A stretch of 64,000 nt of DNA from a bacterium (GTDB taxonomy: Bacteria; Planctomycetota; Planctomycetia; Planctomycetales; Planctomycetaceae). Shown here piece by piece: positions 27,252-36,310 of this stretch. A program made the translations under genes and the position numbers. The notes under the pieces were generated by a model that worked only from the letters and a program-made list of their open reading frames with translations, was not told where the DNA came from and did no database searches. Positions within the stretch are counted from its first letter, which is position 1; each line of letters starts with the position of its first letter. Location: contig WGMU01000019.1 in assembly GCA_016124895.1 (NCBI GenBank), positions 248,001 through 312,000 of the forward strand. Reading direction: 5' to 3'.

Positions 27252-28173
27252 AGCCTTCCTCGCACTTCCTGACGATGTTGCGCCGCGCTTGAGTCATCAA
27301 GTCGCTGCGGATTTCGGAATAGCTGGCATGTTTAATCAACCGTTCCCGGTTGGACGCAGTCAGTCGCAGTCCGAGTTCCTTCGCGACCTGTCGACTGTAA
27401 CTCTCGCGTTCGCGTTTTGTGGGAGCTGGGAACGTCAAATTCAGGTCAAAGCGTCGCCACAGGGCGTTATCAATGTGAGTAGCGACATTTGTCGTCGCAA
27501 TAATCAACCCGCGCGGCTCCGAATGTTCCAGTTCCTGCATAAGAGCGATCACGATGCGGTCAGCCTCGCCAACATCCTGCAGATTGCCGCGACGTTTCCC
27601 CAGTGCGTCAAGTTCGTCAAGCAACAGGATGCACTCGTTAGTTTCGGCGAAATGAAATAATTGGCGTAAGTGAATCGCAGTCTGGCCGAGATACGAACCA
27701 ATCAGGGCGTCAAATCTCGCAAGATAAACCGGCATCTCCAGCTCATTTCCTAGAGCCAGTGCTGTCATCGTTTTTCCAACTCCCGGTGGGCCGTGAAAGA
27801 ACAGTCGGCTCCGTGGGGCCAAGCTGCGGGCCGCGAGTGCGTCGCGATGTCGCCATTCTGCAATCACGCTACTGAGTTCCGTTCGGTGCTCAGGACGAAG
27901 ACGCACGTCGTCCAGGTGGTGCGATGCAGTAATGAGCTGGATCAGACTTGAAATGCTGTTCGCTGATTCGTTCATCGCCGGCTTACTATGTGGAGCGAGC
28001 GAACCATTACGATGGCCGCTGGGTGACAGGCAACCTCGAAGCTGCCGAGCGATGGCATGATGTCCTTTTTCATCACTTTCGCGGCAAACGCCTTCTGCTG
28101 CGGACGTAACCGCATTCCAGTCACGCTCGCAGATGGCGTGAAAAAGCTGAAGGAGCCTGCGCGACGAAGCCAT
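27232..28173 (-). CDS. ietA: IetA-like AAA+ ATPase (partner of the S8 protease)
   Basis: A 313-residue AAA+ ATPase. The N-terminal ~65 residues form a short helical domain (GHHAIARQLRGCL) seen in IetA-type proteins, which supports the start at 28173. Walker A is FFHGPPGVGKT, Walker B is CILLLDELDAL, sensor-1 is LIIATTNVAT and the arginine finger region is NALWRRFDLNL. It precedes and overlaps the protease gene, so the two are translationally coupled. In IetAS the ATPase is the presumed antitoxin or sensor controlling the protease. The gene is opposite in orientation to the flanking PSCyt1 and DUF1501 genes, as expected of an inserted cassette. Confidence 0.87.
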   Translation of the reverse strand: MASSRRLLQLFHAICERDWNAVTSAAEGVCRESDEKGHHAIARQLRGCLSPSGHRNGSLAPHSKPAMNESANSISSLIQLITASHHLDDVRLRPEHRTELSSVIAEWRHRDALAARSLAPRSRLFFHGPPGVGKTMTALALGNELEMPVYLARFDALIGSYLGQTAIHLRQLFHFAETNECILLLDELDALGKRRGNLQDVGEADRIVIALMQELEHSEPRGLIIATTNVATHIDNALWRRFDLNLTFPAPTKRERESYSRQVAKELGLRLTASNRERLIKHASYSEIRSDLMTQARRNIVRKCEEGYGRAGQ

Positions 28174-28577
28174 GAGTCATGAACTCGGAAAATCGGAGCA
28201 GTGAGGGGAACCCGCTGTTTGGAAAGCACTTCGTGGAAAGTGAGATAGCGATGACAGTGTTTTACTGGATTTCGACAAGATTCGTACCGGAACCAAACTC
28301 CTGATGGCGATTGAATGAACGTGAGCCGCTGTTTGTCCATCTGCGGCACCCCGTGCTTTCACATTCGGCACCACTCAGAAGTTTCCGGACTGAGACTCAG
28401 CTATACCATCGGGCTGATTGCGAGACCGCATAAGTTTCGTTGCATTCAGACGTTCTGAGCTGCGGCCGCTGTTGATGGCGTGCAGATTTCGATACGTTGA
28501 TGGCACTGCAGATCCGATAGCGGATCAAGTCAATTTCCGCCCGTATACCTGATGGACGATCCTCTGAGGACGCATCC
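28174..28577. other. Divergent intergenic region between IetA and DUF1501 genes
   Basis: These 404 bases contain no supported gene. Two short minus-strand frames (27972-28349, 28177-28374) lack recognisable sequence. Promoters for the IetAS cassette and for the DUF1501 gene should lie here; none was clear by eye. No terminal repeat or attachment-site duplication was recognised at the cassette edge. Confidence 0.4.
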
Positions 28578-29927
28578 ATGAACTTCTCTCGACGAAACAT
28601 GCTGCAGACCGCTTCGTGCGGGTTTGGATATCTGGCTTTGCAGGGTTTGCTCGGCTCGCAGGCTCAGGCAGCAACGACGGGGGGACTGGTTCCGAAGGTG
28701 GCGACGCACCCGGCTCGGGCGAAGCGGGTTATCTTTCTGTGCATGAGCGGCGGGCCGGCGCAGATGGATACGCTGGATTACAAGCCGCAGACCGGGAAGA
28801 AGCCGCATCCGGGGTCGGTGTTTCGCTTTCGGCAGCATGGCGAGAGCGGGCTGCAGATTTCCGAGCTGCTGCCCGAGACGGCTCGGCACGCGGACAAGCT
28901 GTGCGTCATTAACGGGATGCACGCCGACACGGGGATTCATGCGCAGTCGTTTCTGCAGCTTCACACCGGTGACCGATTGCGGCAGCGGCCGAGCCTCGGA
29001 TCGTGGATCGCGTACGGGCTGGGAACCGAGAACCAGAATCTGCCGGGCTTTATCAGCATCAACACATCGAAGAGTTCGATCTATTCGAGTGCCTTTCTGC
29101 CGTCGATCTACAACGGCACTCCGATCGGCGTGAACGGCGAAGACATGAGCCGGGCGACAATCGCCAACATCGCGAGCGATCATCTGCCGCTGTCCGCGCG
29201 ACGTCGGCAGCTCGACTTTGTGCAGAGTCTCAATCGCGAGCACCTCGCTGCGCGTCCGGGCGACGCGAAGCTCGATAGCGTGATCGAGTCGATGGAACTC
29301 GGCTTCCGGATGCAGGCCGAAGCGCCGGAACTACTCGACATCAGCTCGGAAACGCAGGCGACGCTCGAACGCTACCGGGTCGGGCAGCAGAAAGAGTCCG
29401 TCGGCACCTGCAAAGTGACAGACTTCGGTCGTCAGTGCCTGCTGGCTCGGCGCTTCTGTGAAGCCGGTGTGCGGTTCATCGAGGTCAATCATGGAAGCTG
29501 GGATCAGCACAAGAATCACCGTCGCGATCTGACTGAGAACTGTCAGGTCACCGATGCTCCGATTGCTGCACTGCTGGACGATCTGGAGCAGCGCGGTCTG
29601 CTGGACGAAACGTTGGTTGTCTGGGGCGGTGAGTTCGGACGACCGGGTCTCACGCCGGGCGACGGCAAGGACGAGACCGGTCACAACTCAAACGGCTTTA
29701 CGTTCTGGCTGGCTGGCGGCGGCGTGAAGGGCGGCTACGTTCATGGCAAGACGGACCCGACCGGAGCACGAGCGGTCGAGGGTAAAGTCCACTTTCGAGA
29801 TCTGCACGCGACGGTTCTGCACCTGCTCGGTCTGCCGGCAAACGACCTGAAATTCTGGCACGAAGGCCGTGATCATCGACTGACCGGCCCCGATGGCGGC
29901 AAAGTCGTCACCGAGCTGTTTGCCTGA
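28578..29927 (+). CDS. DUF1501 protein (Tat-exported, sulfatase-like fold)
   Basis: A 449-residue protein. The N-terminus [19 protein letters not shown] is a twin-arginine signal, so it is exported folded. DUF1501 hallmarks follow: [20 protein letters not shown], the [19 protein letters not shown] region, and late metal-binding-like motifs [15 protein letters not shown] and [12 protein letters not shown]...[18 protein letters not shown]1501 belongs to the alkaline phosphatase/sulfatase superfamily, but no substrate is proven. It is normally encoded directly after a PSCyt1/DUF1549/DUF1553 gene. Here that partner lies 3.7 kb upstream, across the IetAS-like cassette. Confidence 0.93.
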   Translation: MNFSRRNMLQTASCGFGYLALQGLLGSQAQAATTGGLVPKVATHPARAKRVIFLCMSGGPAQMDTLDYKPQTGKKPHPGSVFRFRQHGESGLQISELLPETARHADKLCVINGMHADTGIHAQSFLQLHTGDRLRQRPSLGSWIAYGLGTENQNLPGFISINTSKSSIYSSAFLPSIYNGTPIGVNGEDMSRATIANIASDHLPLSARRRQLDFVQSLNREHLAARPGDAKLDSVIESMELGFRMQAEAPELLDISSETQATLERYRVGQQKESVGTCKVTDFGRQCLLARRFCEAGVRFIEVNHGSWDQHKNHRRDLTENCQVTDAPIAALLDDLEQRGLLDETLVVWGGEFGRPGLTPGDGKDETGHNSNGFTFWLAGGGVKGGYVHGKTDPTGARAVEGKVHFRDLHATVLHLLGLPANDLKFWHEGRDHRLTGPDGGKVVTELFA

Positions 29928-29949
29928 GCAACGCCTCGGAAGGGCTTCG

Positions 29950-30555
29950 ATGCCGGACTACGAAGAGAACCCGAGAAAGCGTCCGCCGCTGGGGTTGCCG
30001 GTCGGCAGCGTCCGCGCTCTGCTGACACTGTTCATTGTCGGCGTCGTGACGCGCAGCGTGGCGCTGGGACGAGACCTCGACGTGCTGTGGGTCGAGACGC
30101 TGCTGATCGCGCTGGCTCACTACTTCACCTCGCGGCGATTCATCAATCTACCGCCGGACATTGTGAAGAAGATTCAGGCCGAGGGACTGATCGAGAACGA
30201 ACGACATCCGCTGTTTCTGCCGCGGCATTCGATCCGATTTCTGCTGATCGCCGCATTCGTCGTGCTGGGTATCTATCTGTACCAGGAAAACCGTTTGCTG
30301 GAGCCGCGAGCGCTCTCGCTGCTGGGCATCGTGGCGGCATACGTCGTCGGCTGTCTGGTCCGTGGATTCTCGACCTGGCTGGGCCACCGGCGCCGGAAAG
30401 CCGTGTCGAGTCTGTGGGGCGACCTGAAAGCGCTGGTCGTTCTGTGCGTTGTCGCGACTGCCGGCCTGCCCGAACTGCTCGGCAGTGACCCCTGGCCACT
30501 CGATTATCAGAAGGCTGCTCTGGCCCTGCTGCTGTTCTACTTCGGTTCGCGGTGA
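29950..30555 (+). CDS. Membrane protein, unknown
   Basis: A 201-residue integral membrane protein. The ATG at 29950 is chosen because it lies just after the DUF1501 stop codon (22 bp) and starts a plausible hydrophilic N-terminus (MPDYEENPRKRPPLG). Four to five hydrophobic segments follow (for example SVRALLTLFIVGVV, FLLIAAFVVLGIYLY, ALSLLGIVAAYVVGCL, ALVVLCVVATAGL). No family recognised. It may be co-transcribed with the DUF1501 gene. Confidence 0.75.
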   Translation: MPDYEENPRKRPPLGLPVGSVRALLTLFIVGVVTRSVALGRDLDVLWVETLLIALAHYFTSRRFINLPPDIVKKIQAEGLIENERHPLFLPRHSIRFLLIAAFVVLGIYLYQENRLLEPRALSLLGIVAAYVVGCLVRGFSTWLGHRRRKAVSSLWGDLKALVVLCVVATAGLPELLGSDPWPLDYQKAALALLLFYFGSR

Positions 30556-30579
30556 CCGTCTCGCCAATCAAGACAGACC

Positions 30580-30658
30580 AATCTCACACGAAGGCACAAA
30601 GGCACGAAGAAACTGCAGTGAGGTTGTGTCCGCCTCCTTTGTGCCTTTGTGTGAGATT
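30580..30658. terminator. Long inverted repeat between convergent genes, probable bidirectional terminator
   Basis: Arms 30580-30602 and 30636-30658 (23 bases each) are reverse complements at 22 of 23 positions around a 33-base loop. The sequence family (ctcacacgaaggcacaaagg) is one I recognise from intergenic regions of many environmental bacteria, where it is sometimes mis-translated as HTKARR. It fills the gap between two convergent genes, ends at the stop codon of the minus-strand fusion gene, and could end transcription from both sides. Confidence 0.6.
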
Positions 30659-33600
30659 TCACTCGACGATCATTTCACCGTTCATCACCAGCCAGTGGCC
30701 TGGGAACGTGCAGAGATAAGGGTAGCGGCCGGGTTCATTGGGAGCTTCGAAGTCGATCGTGAACTTCTCTCGCGGCAGGACGATGTCGGTGTAGGCCAGC
30801 ACGTCGGAGGATTCCGGGATGTACTGCCGGGCGGCCGCCTCCGGGTTGGCGATCAGCCTGTTGGCGAGGTCGCCCACGCGGTGCAGAGTGCCGGGTTTGA
30901 TCAGCGCCCAGTTGTGCGGGACGACATCAGGGTTCTCCAGCGTGAAACGAATCGGCTCTCCGGCTTTCACGGTGAATGATCGCGTTGCGTACGACAGATT
31001 GCCGGCCGTCTCGATGACGATCTCGCGGGCTCCCTTCAGCTTCTTCTGGAACGGGTTCGGGACTTTCTTCGTGGCGAACAGCAGGTCCGCGATCATCGGG
31101 TGCGGAGCGATCGTCTTTGCCACCGGCTGGTAACCGGGAAAGTCAGTAAACGGTTTGTCGAGTTGATGCGCGGTGATGAACAGCTCGCGGTCCGTGCCAG
31201 CTTCGGGTTGCAGCAGCAGGTGCAGCACGTTGACCGGCTGCAGGTCGGGCAGTTCGAGGAACAGCGTGCGGCCATCTTTCAGCACGTGTGCCGAAGCGAT
31301 CGGCAGCGTGTCGTGACCTTGAGTGCCAACGTGCTGCGCGGAGAACTCCGGCGAGCCGTAGCCGCCGCTGTAGCGATAGTTCCACGCTTGCGCGAAGTGG
31401 CTGCCTGCCTTTGAGGCGGCGTCAGCGTCGAGCTTCTCGCTGAACGTGACGGCGACGCCGTTTTCGTGCAGATGAAATGCGACCGGCTGCTGAACACGGC
31501 TGCCGGTGTAACGCACTCGTTCAAAATCACCATCGTCCGGCGTGTAACTGCCCCAGCCCTGCATGCCGCTGACGTAAAGCTGTCCGTCTTGCGGATTGAA
31601 GCGTCCGCGGTGCGCGCCGGAACGGAACTCGCCCGGCAGTGGCACGGCGGCTCCCTGAAGCTGACCGTTGACCTCGTCACGCAGGATGAGAAAGTGCGAA
31701 CCGGCGCCAAATGAAAAGTGAATGAGATTGCCGGAGAGCGGTCCCCAGCGATCGCCGTCCGCAAAGATCTGTCCGCCGGCTGAGTTGTCGACACCGCGCG
31801 GCAGATACACGAATGGCAGGTCCGGAGCGCGGCTGTCCCTGGGGCCGCCGTAACCGAAGTACTGCGGCGAGTGGCCGCCGATCTGTGGTGAGATCGTCTG
31901 TGCGGAGCGAGTCACTCCCGGTCGGACGGCGCAGATCATCGAGCCTGGTGTCCAGCTTCCTTCGGAGCACGGCACCGTGATGACGCCGTCCGGATAAATG
32001 CCCAGACCGTCCGGGTTGCGGAAGCCGGTCGCGATGATTTCCGACGACTGCCCATCGGCTGCGATCTTCACGATGCCCTGGTTGCCCGAGGCGATGTAGA
32101 AGTTCCCCTCATGGTCCCGCTGCAGGCCGCAGATGAAATCGTGACCGGCGGGCGACGTCTCAAAGGCGTCGCTGAAGCATTCGTAATAGTCGGCCTCGCC
32201 GTCGTTATTCAGATCGTGCAGCCGTGTGATCTGGTCGCGGCCGAGCACGAAGATGCCGTCGTCATCGATGACCAGTCCCAGCGCGTGATGCAGCCCCGAT
32301 GCGAAGCGTCGCCACTTCGCCGACTTCGACGGGTACTCGAAACCGCTGACGTGCCAGACGTCGCCCTGCATCGTGCAGACGAGAGCCGAGCCATCCGGAA
32401 GGAAGTCGTGGCCGCCGAAAAACAGCGGCGTGTTCCAGGGATTCTCGAACGGCGGCATGATCGTATCGACTGCGTACGGTTCGCCTTTGCCGAAGCTGAT
32501 CGGCGTTTCCAGAACCTGCGGCCACTGAGCCGGACCGCCGTTGAGGACATCGCGGTTCGGGTGCTCGTCCGCAGCGGCAACGATGCGCTGCAGATTGCCG
32601 TCTGCAACCGAGGGAGCGTCGAGATAAAGCCTGCCGTCGATCTCGTACGCGAAAACGGTCTGCTCACCGTGACGGTAGAAGCCGCGGTACCTGGTGTTCT
32701 CTTTCGTCGCGCCGGCAGGGAGTGCCCGCGCGGTCACGGGAATCTCGTGCGGTTGGCCATCCATCAGGATACCGCCGACGAAGCCGTGCCGGATTTCTGA
32801 GAACTTCAGAAAGCCGCCAATCCACACAACTTCATACTGCAGCGTCTGCGGATTGAAGCAGGCCGCAAGTTCGCCGTTCTCGCCGAACCGCACGCAGACG
32901 CCGCGGGCGACTGTTTTTTTGTCGCCGCGGAACACGCCGGCCTGAACGCTGCCGAGCTTCGCGTCGTTCCAGCGGGCGTCCTTCCAGAACTCTTCGTTCT
33001 GATTGCCCCAGTGGCCCAGGTCACCGCCATCAAGTCCAGGGAACTCGGGCAGCAGTGGCGGAGCGTGATGCGTCGCACGGAAGTGTTCCGCCTCTTTGAG
33101 ATAGAAGTCGTAAACGCGGTCGCGGTTGACCGGGTGCTTCCAGTTCGGCCACAGCTCAGGATGCAGCGGCTTGCGATCGAATACGAACTTCGCCGGGCCG
33201 TGCGCGTGAGCCTGAGCGTGCGCGACGATCGATTCGACGTCCGTCAGCTTTGAGCCCCCTGGCCGGCCGAGGTCAAGCACGAGTTTCAGCACATCGAGCC
33301 GCTGCTGCGACGTCATCGCCGCGGTCAGACCGTCGGGCATCAGCGTGCCGACTTCCAGGTGATCTTCGATTTTCTCGCGCTGGATCGTGACCTGCTCGCC
33401 CGAGGCCGGATCGCGGAGGACCAGCGGCTTGCTTTTGTCGTCAACCGGGTGCTCCTTTGCGCCGACCCGATAGCCCTTGTAAACGCGACCGTCGACCGTC
33501 ACGACGATGTGCGAGACGAACTCGGGTTTCACTTCGCGTTTCGGCCACAACAGCGACTCGACGATATCCTGCGGCTTGCGTTCGGCCGCGACTTTCGTCA

Positions 33601-35263
33601 GAGCCGGCCCGACACTGCCGCCGTACTCGCCGATTTTGTGGCACTGCAGACAGGCGAACTTCGGCGAGCTGAAGACAATCGCGCCACGATGTGCATCGCC
33701 CTTTGCGATCGCGTCTTTGAGCAGCGAATCGACAAGCTCCTGCGACCAGACCGGAGCTTTGAACTCATTCGCGTCGGCTGACTGGCTCGTCGCGCTACCC
33801 GGTACATCGGCTTCTCGCTCCCAGAGGAGCAGTGTGGCGTCGTCATGCTTTGGAACGTTGTCCTGCTTCTCGACCACGACGGCGTCCTCACGCACTCCGC
33901 GTGAGATGCGCACCCAGTCGACTGGTCCCGAGCAGCCGATGCCACCTTCAACGAGTCGCCCGATGGCCAGCCCGTCCGCCACAACGCCGCGGCCTGTTGA
34001 TTCGACCTCCTGATCCGCAACGAGCTGCCCGTCGGAATACAGCCGCACGCGCTTTGCTTCGTAAATCATGGCGACGTGATGTGGCCGGTTGTCGCAGATC
34101 ATCGCAGGCGAACGAACGTGGTCGGGCTTCATCCCCGGCAGATAGGCGGTCAGAAAACCGTTGCCCGCAAATGAAAAGAGTTCCCAGTGCGCTCCCGACG
34201 CTTTCGTGTCGCTGGCAACGAAAATGTTGAAACCATCGCGACGCGGCAGGGTCACGCGGCACTGGACAGTGATCGGCGGCGAACGAAACTCGGACCGCCC
34301 GTCGAGAACAGTCCCTGGGACCGCAGCGGCGGCAGCCGTCTTCTTCGTCGCCCAGGTCCGCAGTGTCGGCTTCTCGCCAGCAGGTTTGCCGTCGAGTTGC
34401 GGCAGCAGCCAGTTCAGGCCGTCGAGGTTATCCTGCAGTCGCGCTTCCGCGTTTTCCTGCGTGTGATTCAGGATGCCGATCGGGCCGCTGTAACCACTGT
34501 CGCGGATGATTTTCAGCAGCCGCAGATCGAGTTCGCCTTCGCCCAGCGGAACGATTTTCTGCCCGTGTTGATCGCCGTCGCGAATCATGCCGTTGAGATT
34601 CAGCGCCAGCAGATAAGGCTGCATCTTCTTCAGCAGTTCGGCAAAGCGGTCAACGTGCTCGTGACCATGATGCAGGTTGTAGACAATGCCGACGTTCGGC
34701 AGATTCAACTCATTGATAATCGCGATCTGGTTTTCCGGCTCTCCGAACCAGCCGCCGTGGTTGTACAGCGCGACTTTGCAACCGATCTTTGCTGCGGCTT
34801 CCGCGATTGGCCGAATCCGAGCGGCCTCGGCTTTGACTCGCGCCGTCTGCTCCTCAGGCGTCTTCGTTGCTGCTCCACTGCCGGTCACCCAGAGCTGCGG
34901 AGTGACGCCGTGCTTCTCGAAGATTGCCAGCGTGCGTTTCGCTTCGTCGTTGAGCGAGGTCGGAAACCACCAGGCCGTCAGTTCGACACCGTGACGTTTG
35001 CAGGCTTCGATTTCGGCCTCGAACGTTGGGATATGCTTCGCCCGGTAATCGTACGCGTACCGCCTGATGCCCAGCCGTTCGAGCATCGCGGCCCGTTCTT
35101 CCGGCGTTCGATCACGGTCATCAAACGGGACGATGCACCAGGCGACGAGGTTCCCGCGGACAAACAGCCCGTCACTCTTCGTCTGAGCACGACTCGTCGC
35201 AGTCAGCAGGCACAGACACAAGACGACAAAGACCGAGCAGGGCACAAGCGTTCGACGACTCAT
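30659..35263 (-). CDS. Secreted multidomain fusion: TIM barrel, LamG, cytochrome c, dehydrogenase-like propeller, cupredoxin
   Basis: A 1534-residue protein. The ATG at 35263 starts a signal peptide (MSRRTLVPCSVFVVLCLCLL); the frame continues 91 codons upstream but without domain-like sequence. In order: a xylose-isomerase-like TIM barrel (about 30-320), a LamG/concanavalin-like beta sandwich (about 340-480), one c-type haem site C538-LQCH542 in a domain like those of planctomycete membrane-bound dehydrogenases, a DUF6797-like/six-bladed propeller region (about 700-1300), and a C-terminal cupredoxin (about 1425-1534). The cupredoxin has a complete type 1 copper set: His1450, Cys1518, His1523, Met1527. 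It looks like a carbohydrate or polyol oxidoreductase with built-in haem and copper relay. Substrate unknown. Confidence 0.88.
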   Translation of the reverse strand: MSRRTLVPCSVFVVLCLCLLTATSRAQTKSDGLFVRGNLVAWCIVPFDDRDRTPEERAAMLERLGIRRYAYDYRAKHIPTFEAEIEACKRHGVELTAWWFPTSLNDEAKRTLAIFEKHGVTPQLWVTGSGAATKTPEEQTARVKAEAARIRPIAEAAAKIGCKVALYNHGGWFGEPENQIAIINELNLPNVGIVYNLHHGHEHVDRFAELLKKMQPYLLALNLNGMIRDGDQHGQKIVPLGEGELDLRLLKIIRDSGYSGPIGILNHTQENAEARLQDNLDGLNWLLPQLDGKPAGEKPTLRTWATKKTAAAAAVPGTVLDGRSEFRSPPITVQCRVTLPRRDGFNIFVASDTKASGAHWELFSFAGNGFLTAYLPGMKPDHVRSPAMICDNRPHHVAMIYEAKRVRLYSDGQLVADQEVESTGRGVVADGLAIGRLVEGGIGCSGPVDWVRISRGVREDAVVVEKQDNVPKHDDATLLLWEREADVPGSATSQSADANEFKAPVWSQELVDSLLKDAIAKGDAHRGAIVFSSPKFACLQCHKIGEYGGSVGPALTKVAAERKPQDIVESLLWPKREVKPEFVSHIVVTVDGRVYKGYRVGAKEHPVDDKSKPLVLRDPASGEQVTIQREKIEDHLEVGTLMPDGLTAAMTSQQRLDVLKLVLDLGRPGGSKLTDVESIVAHAQAHAHGPAKFVFDRKPLHPELWPNWKHPVNRDRVYDFYLKEAEHFRATHHAPPLLPEFPGLDGGDLGHWGNQNEEFWKDARWNDAKLGSVQAGVFRGDKKTVARGVCVRFGENGELAACFNPQTLQYEVVWIGGFLKFSEIRHGFVGGILMDGQPHEIPVTARALPAGATKENTRYRGFYRHGEQTVFAYEIDGRLYLDAPSVADGNLQRIVAAADEHPNRDVLNGGPAQWPQVLETPISFGKGEPYAVDTIMPPFENPWNTPLFFGGHDFLPDGSALVCTMQGDVWHVSGFEYPSKSAKWRRFASGLHHALGLVIDDDGIFVLGRDQITRLHDLNNDGEADYYECFSDAFETSPAGHDFICGLQRDHEGNFYIASGNQGIVKIAADGQSSEIIATGFRNPDGLGIYPDGVITVPCSEGSWTPGSMICAVRPGVTRSAQTISPQIGGHSPQYFGYGGPRDSRAPDLPFVYLPRGVDNSAGGQIFADGDRWGPLSGNLIHFSFGAGSHFLILRDEVNGQLQGAAVPLPGEFRSGAHRGRFNPQDGQLYVSGMQGWGSYTPDDGDFERVRYTGSRVQQPVAFHLHENGVAVTFSEKLDADAASKAGSHFAQAWNYRYSGGYGSPEFSAQHVGTQGHDTLPIASAHVLKDGRTLFLELPDLQPVNVLHLLLQPEAGTDRELFITAHQLDKPFTDFPGYQPVAKTIAPHPMIADLLFATKKVPNPFQKKLKGAREIVIETAGNLSYATRSFTVKAGEPIRFTLENPDVVPHNWALIKPGTLHRVGDLANRLIANPEAAARQYIPESSDVLAYTDIVLPREKFTIDFEAPNEPGRYPYLCTFPGHWLVMNGEMIVE

Positions 35264-35776
35264 CGGCTCACCGGATTGTTCGACAGGCGACGGAAGTGGA
35301 GAAGTCCCGAGTCTACTGAGCGGCCTGCAGTCGAGCGAGTACGCCGCGGTAGTGGCCGACTCGTGACGACTTCGCCGTACGATGAGCTGAACGGGCTCAC
35401 GCAAGTCATTGCAAGACTGTCGAACGCGAGCATCACGTCTCGAAAAAACAACATCACGCTGCAGGACGGCAACACGCCGTAAGTCACGTGAAAACCGCCA
35501 GTTGCGACAGCGTCTGACCAGGCCCCGATTACACACGGACTTTCCGTCAATTTCCTGGCTGTCGCCGTTTGACTCACTGGAAAGCTGTCGTAGGTTTGGG
35601 TTGTCGCGAATGACGGCAGCACTTTGTCAGTCGTCGAACGGACCTATTTATTCCACGCGGCAACTGATTTCAGGTATCGCTTGTCTCGAGCGGTCGGTGT
35701 GTGTGGCCTGGGTCACAGCCGTTCGAGTCGAGGGGGGAATGCTCCTGCGGGGGCAGTAAAAGAGAAGAGGACAGGA
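35264..35776. other. Divergent intergenic region
   Basis: These 513 bases separate the fusion gene (minus) from the Flp pilin gene (plus). No supported gene. TTGACT at 35569 with TAGGTT 16 bp later is a weak promoter candidate for the pilin gene. Nothing else was recognised. Confidence 0.35.
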
Positions 35777-35959
35777 ATGAAGAACTTCGTCTCGAGCGTG
35801 AAGCGTTTTCTGACGTCTGAAGATGGCCCGACCGCCGTTGAGTACGCCGTTATGATGGCTCTGATCATCGTCGTCGTCATCGGCACGGTCACCTCGATCG
35901 GCACGAACGCTGATGCACAGTTCCAGAAGGTCAACACCGCTCTGACGCCTGCTTCGTAA
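35777..35959 (+). CDS. Flp/Fap-type pilin
   Basis: A 60-residue pilin of the tight-adherence (Tad) family. The ATG at 35777 has AGGACAGG just upstream. The short leader MKNFVSSVKRFLTSEDGPT is followed by the Flp signature AVEYAVMMALIIVVVIG, with Glu and Tyr at the usual positions for prepilin processing and assembly. No Tad secretion genes (cpaF, tadB/C, rcpA) are in the window. It is an orphan pilin followed at once by a strong terminator, so it is transcribed alone. Confidence 0.92.
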   Translation: MKNFVSSVKRFLTSEDGPTAVEYAVMMALIIVVVIGTVTSIGTNADAQFQKVNTALTPAS

Positions 35960-35980
35960 GCGTCAGTTCGACTGGAGACA

Positions 35981-36018
35981 AAAAGCCAGCCGGCCAGTTC
36001 TGGGCGGCTGGCTTTTTT
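35981..36018 (+). terminator. Intrinsic terminator after the Flp pilin
   Basis: A 12-bp perfect stem, aaaagccagccg (35981-35992) with cggctggctttt (36005-36016), has a 12-base loop and runs into a T-run. It starts 21 bp after the pilin stop codon. The A/T-flanked stem could work on both strands. Confidence 0.88.
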
Positions 36019-36310
36019 GCGCGCGGAACGCGGCGACTGACAACGCGCAACCGCATCAGGTTGACATGGTGATTTTTCTGTCTGCGGTGACGGACGTGAT
36101 GCGTTGAGACTCGAAGGCTGCCGTGTCGGAGCCACGGCTGCTGCCAGTCAGCAAGCGACTTCGTCGCAGCAGGCTGAAAACTGAACACTGAAAACCAGCC
36201 GCTTACAACTCCCTTGCTTCGGCCCTCGCTGATTAGAATCCGACACGACCGCAGCGGCTTCGTAGCTGCTGTCTCATGTTCCGTCTTGTGATTCACCCGA
36301 GGGTTCCGCC

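Noticed and set aside
34187-35482. A 431-codon plus-strand open frame opposite the fusion gene.
   Set aside because: The minus strand encodes a clear signal peptide and TIM-barrel sequence there; the plus frame is Arg-rich and unrecognisable.
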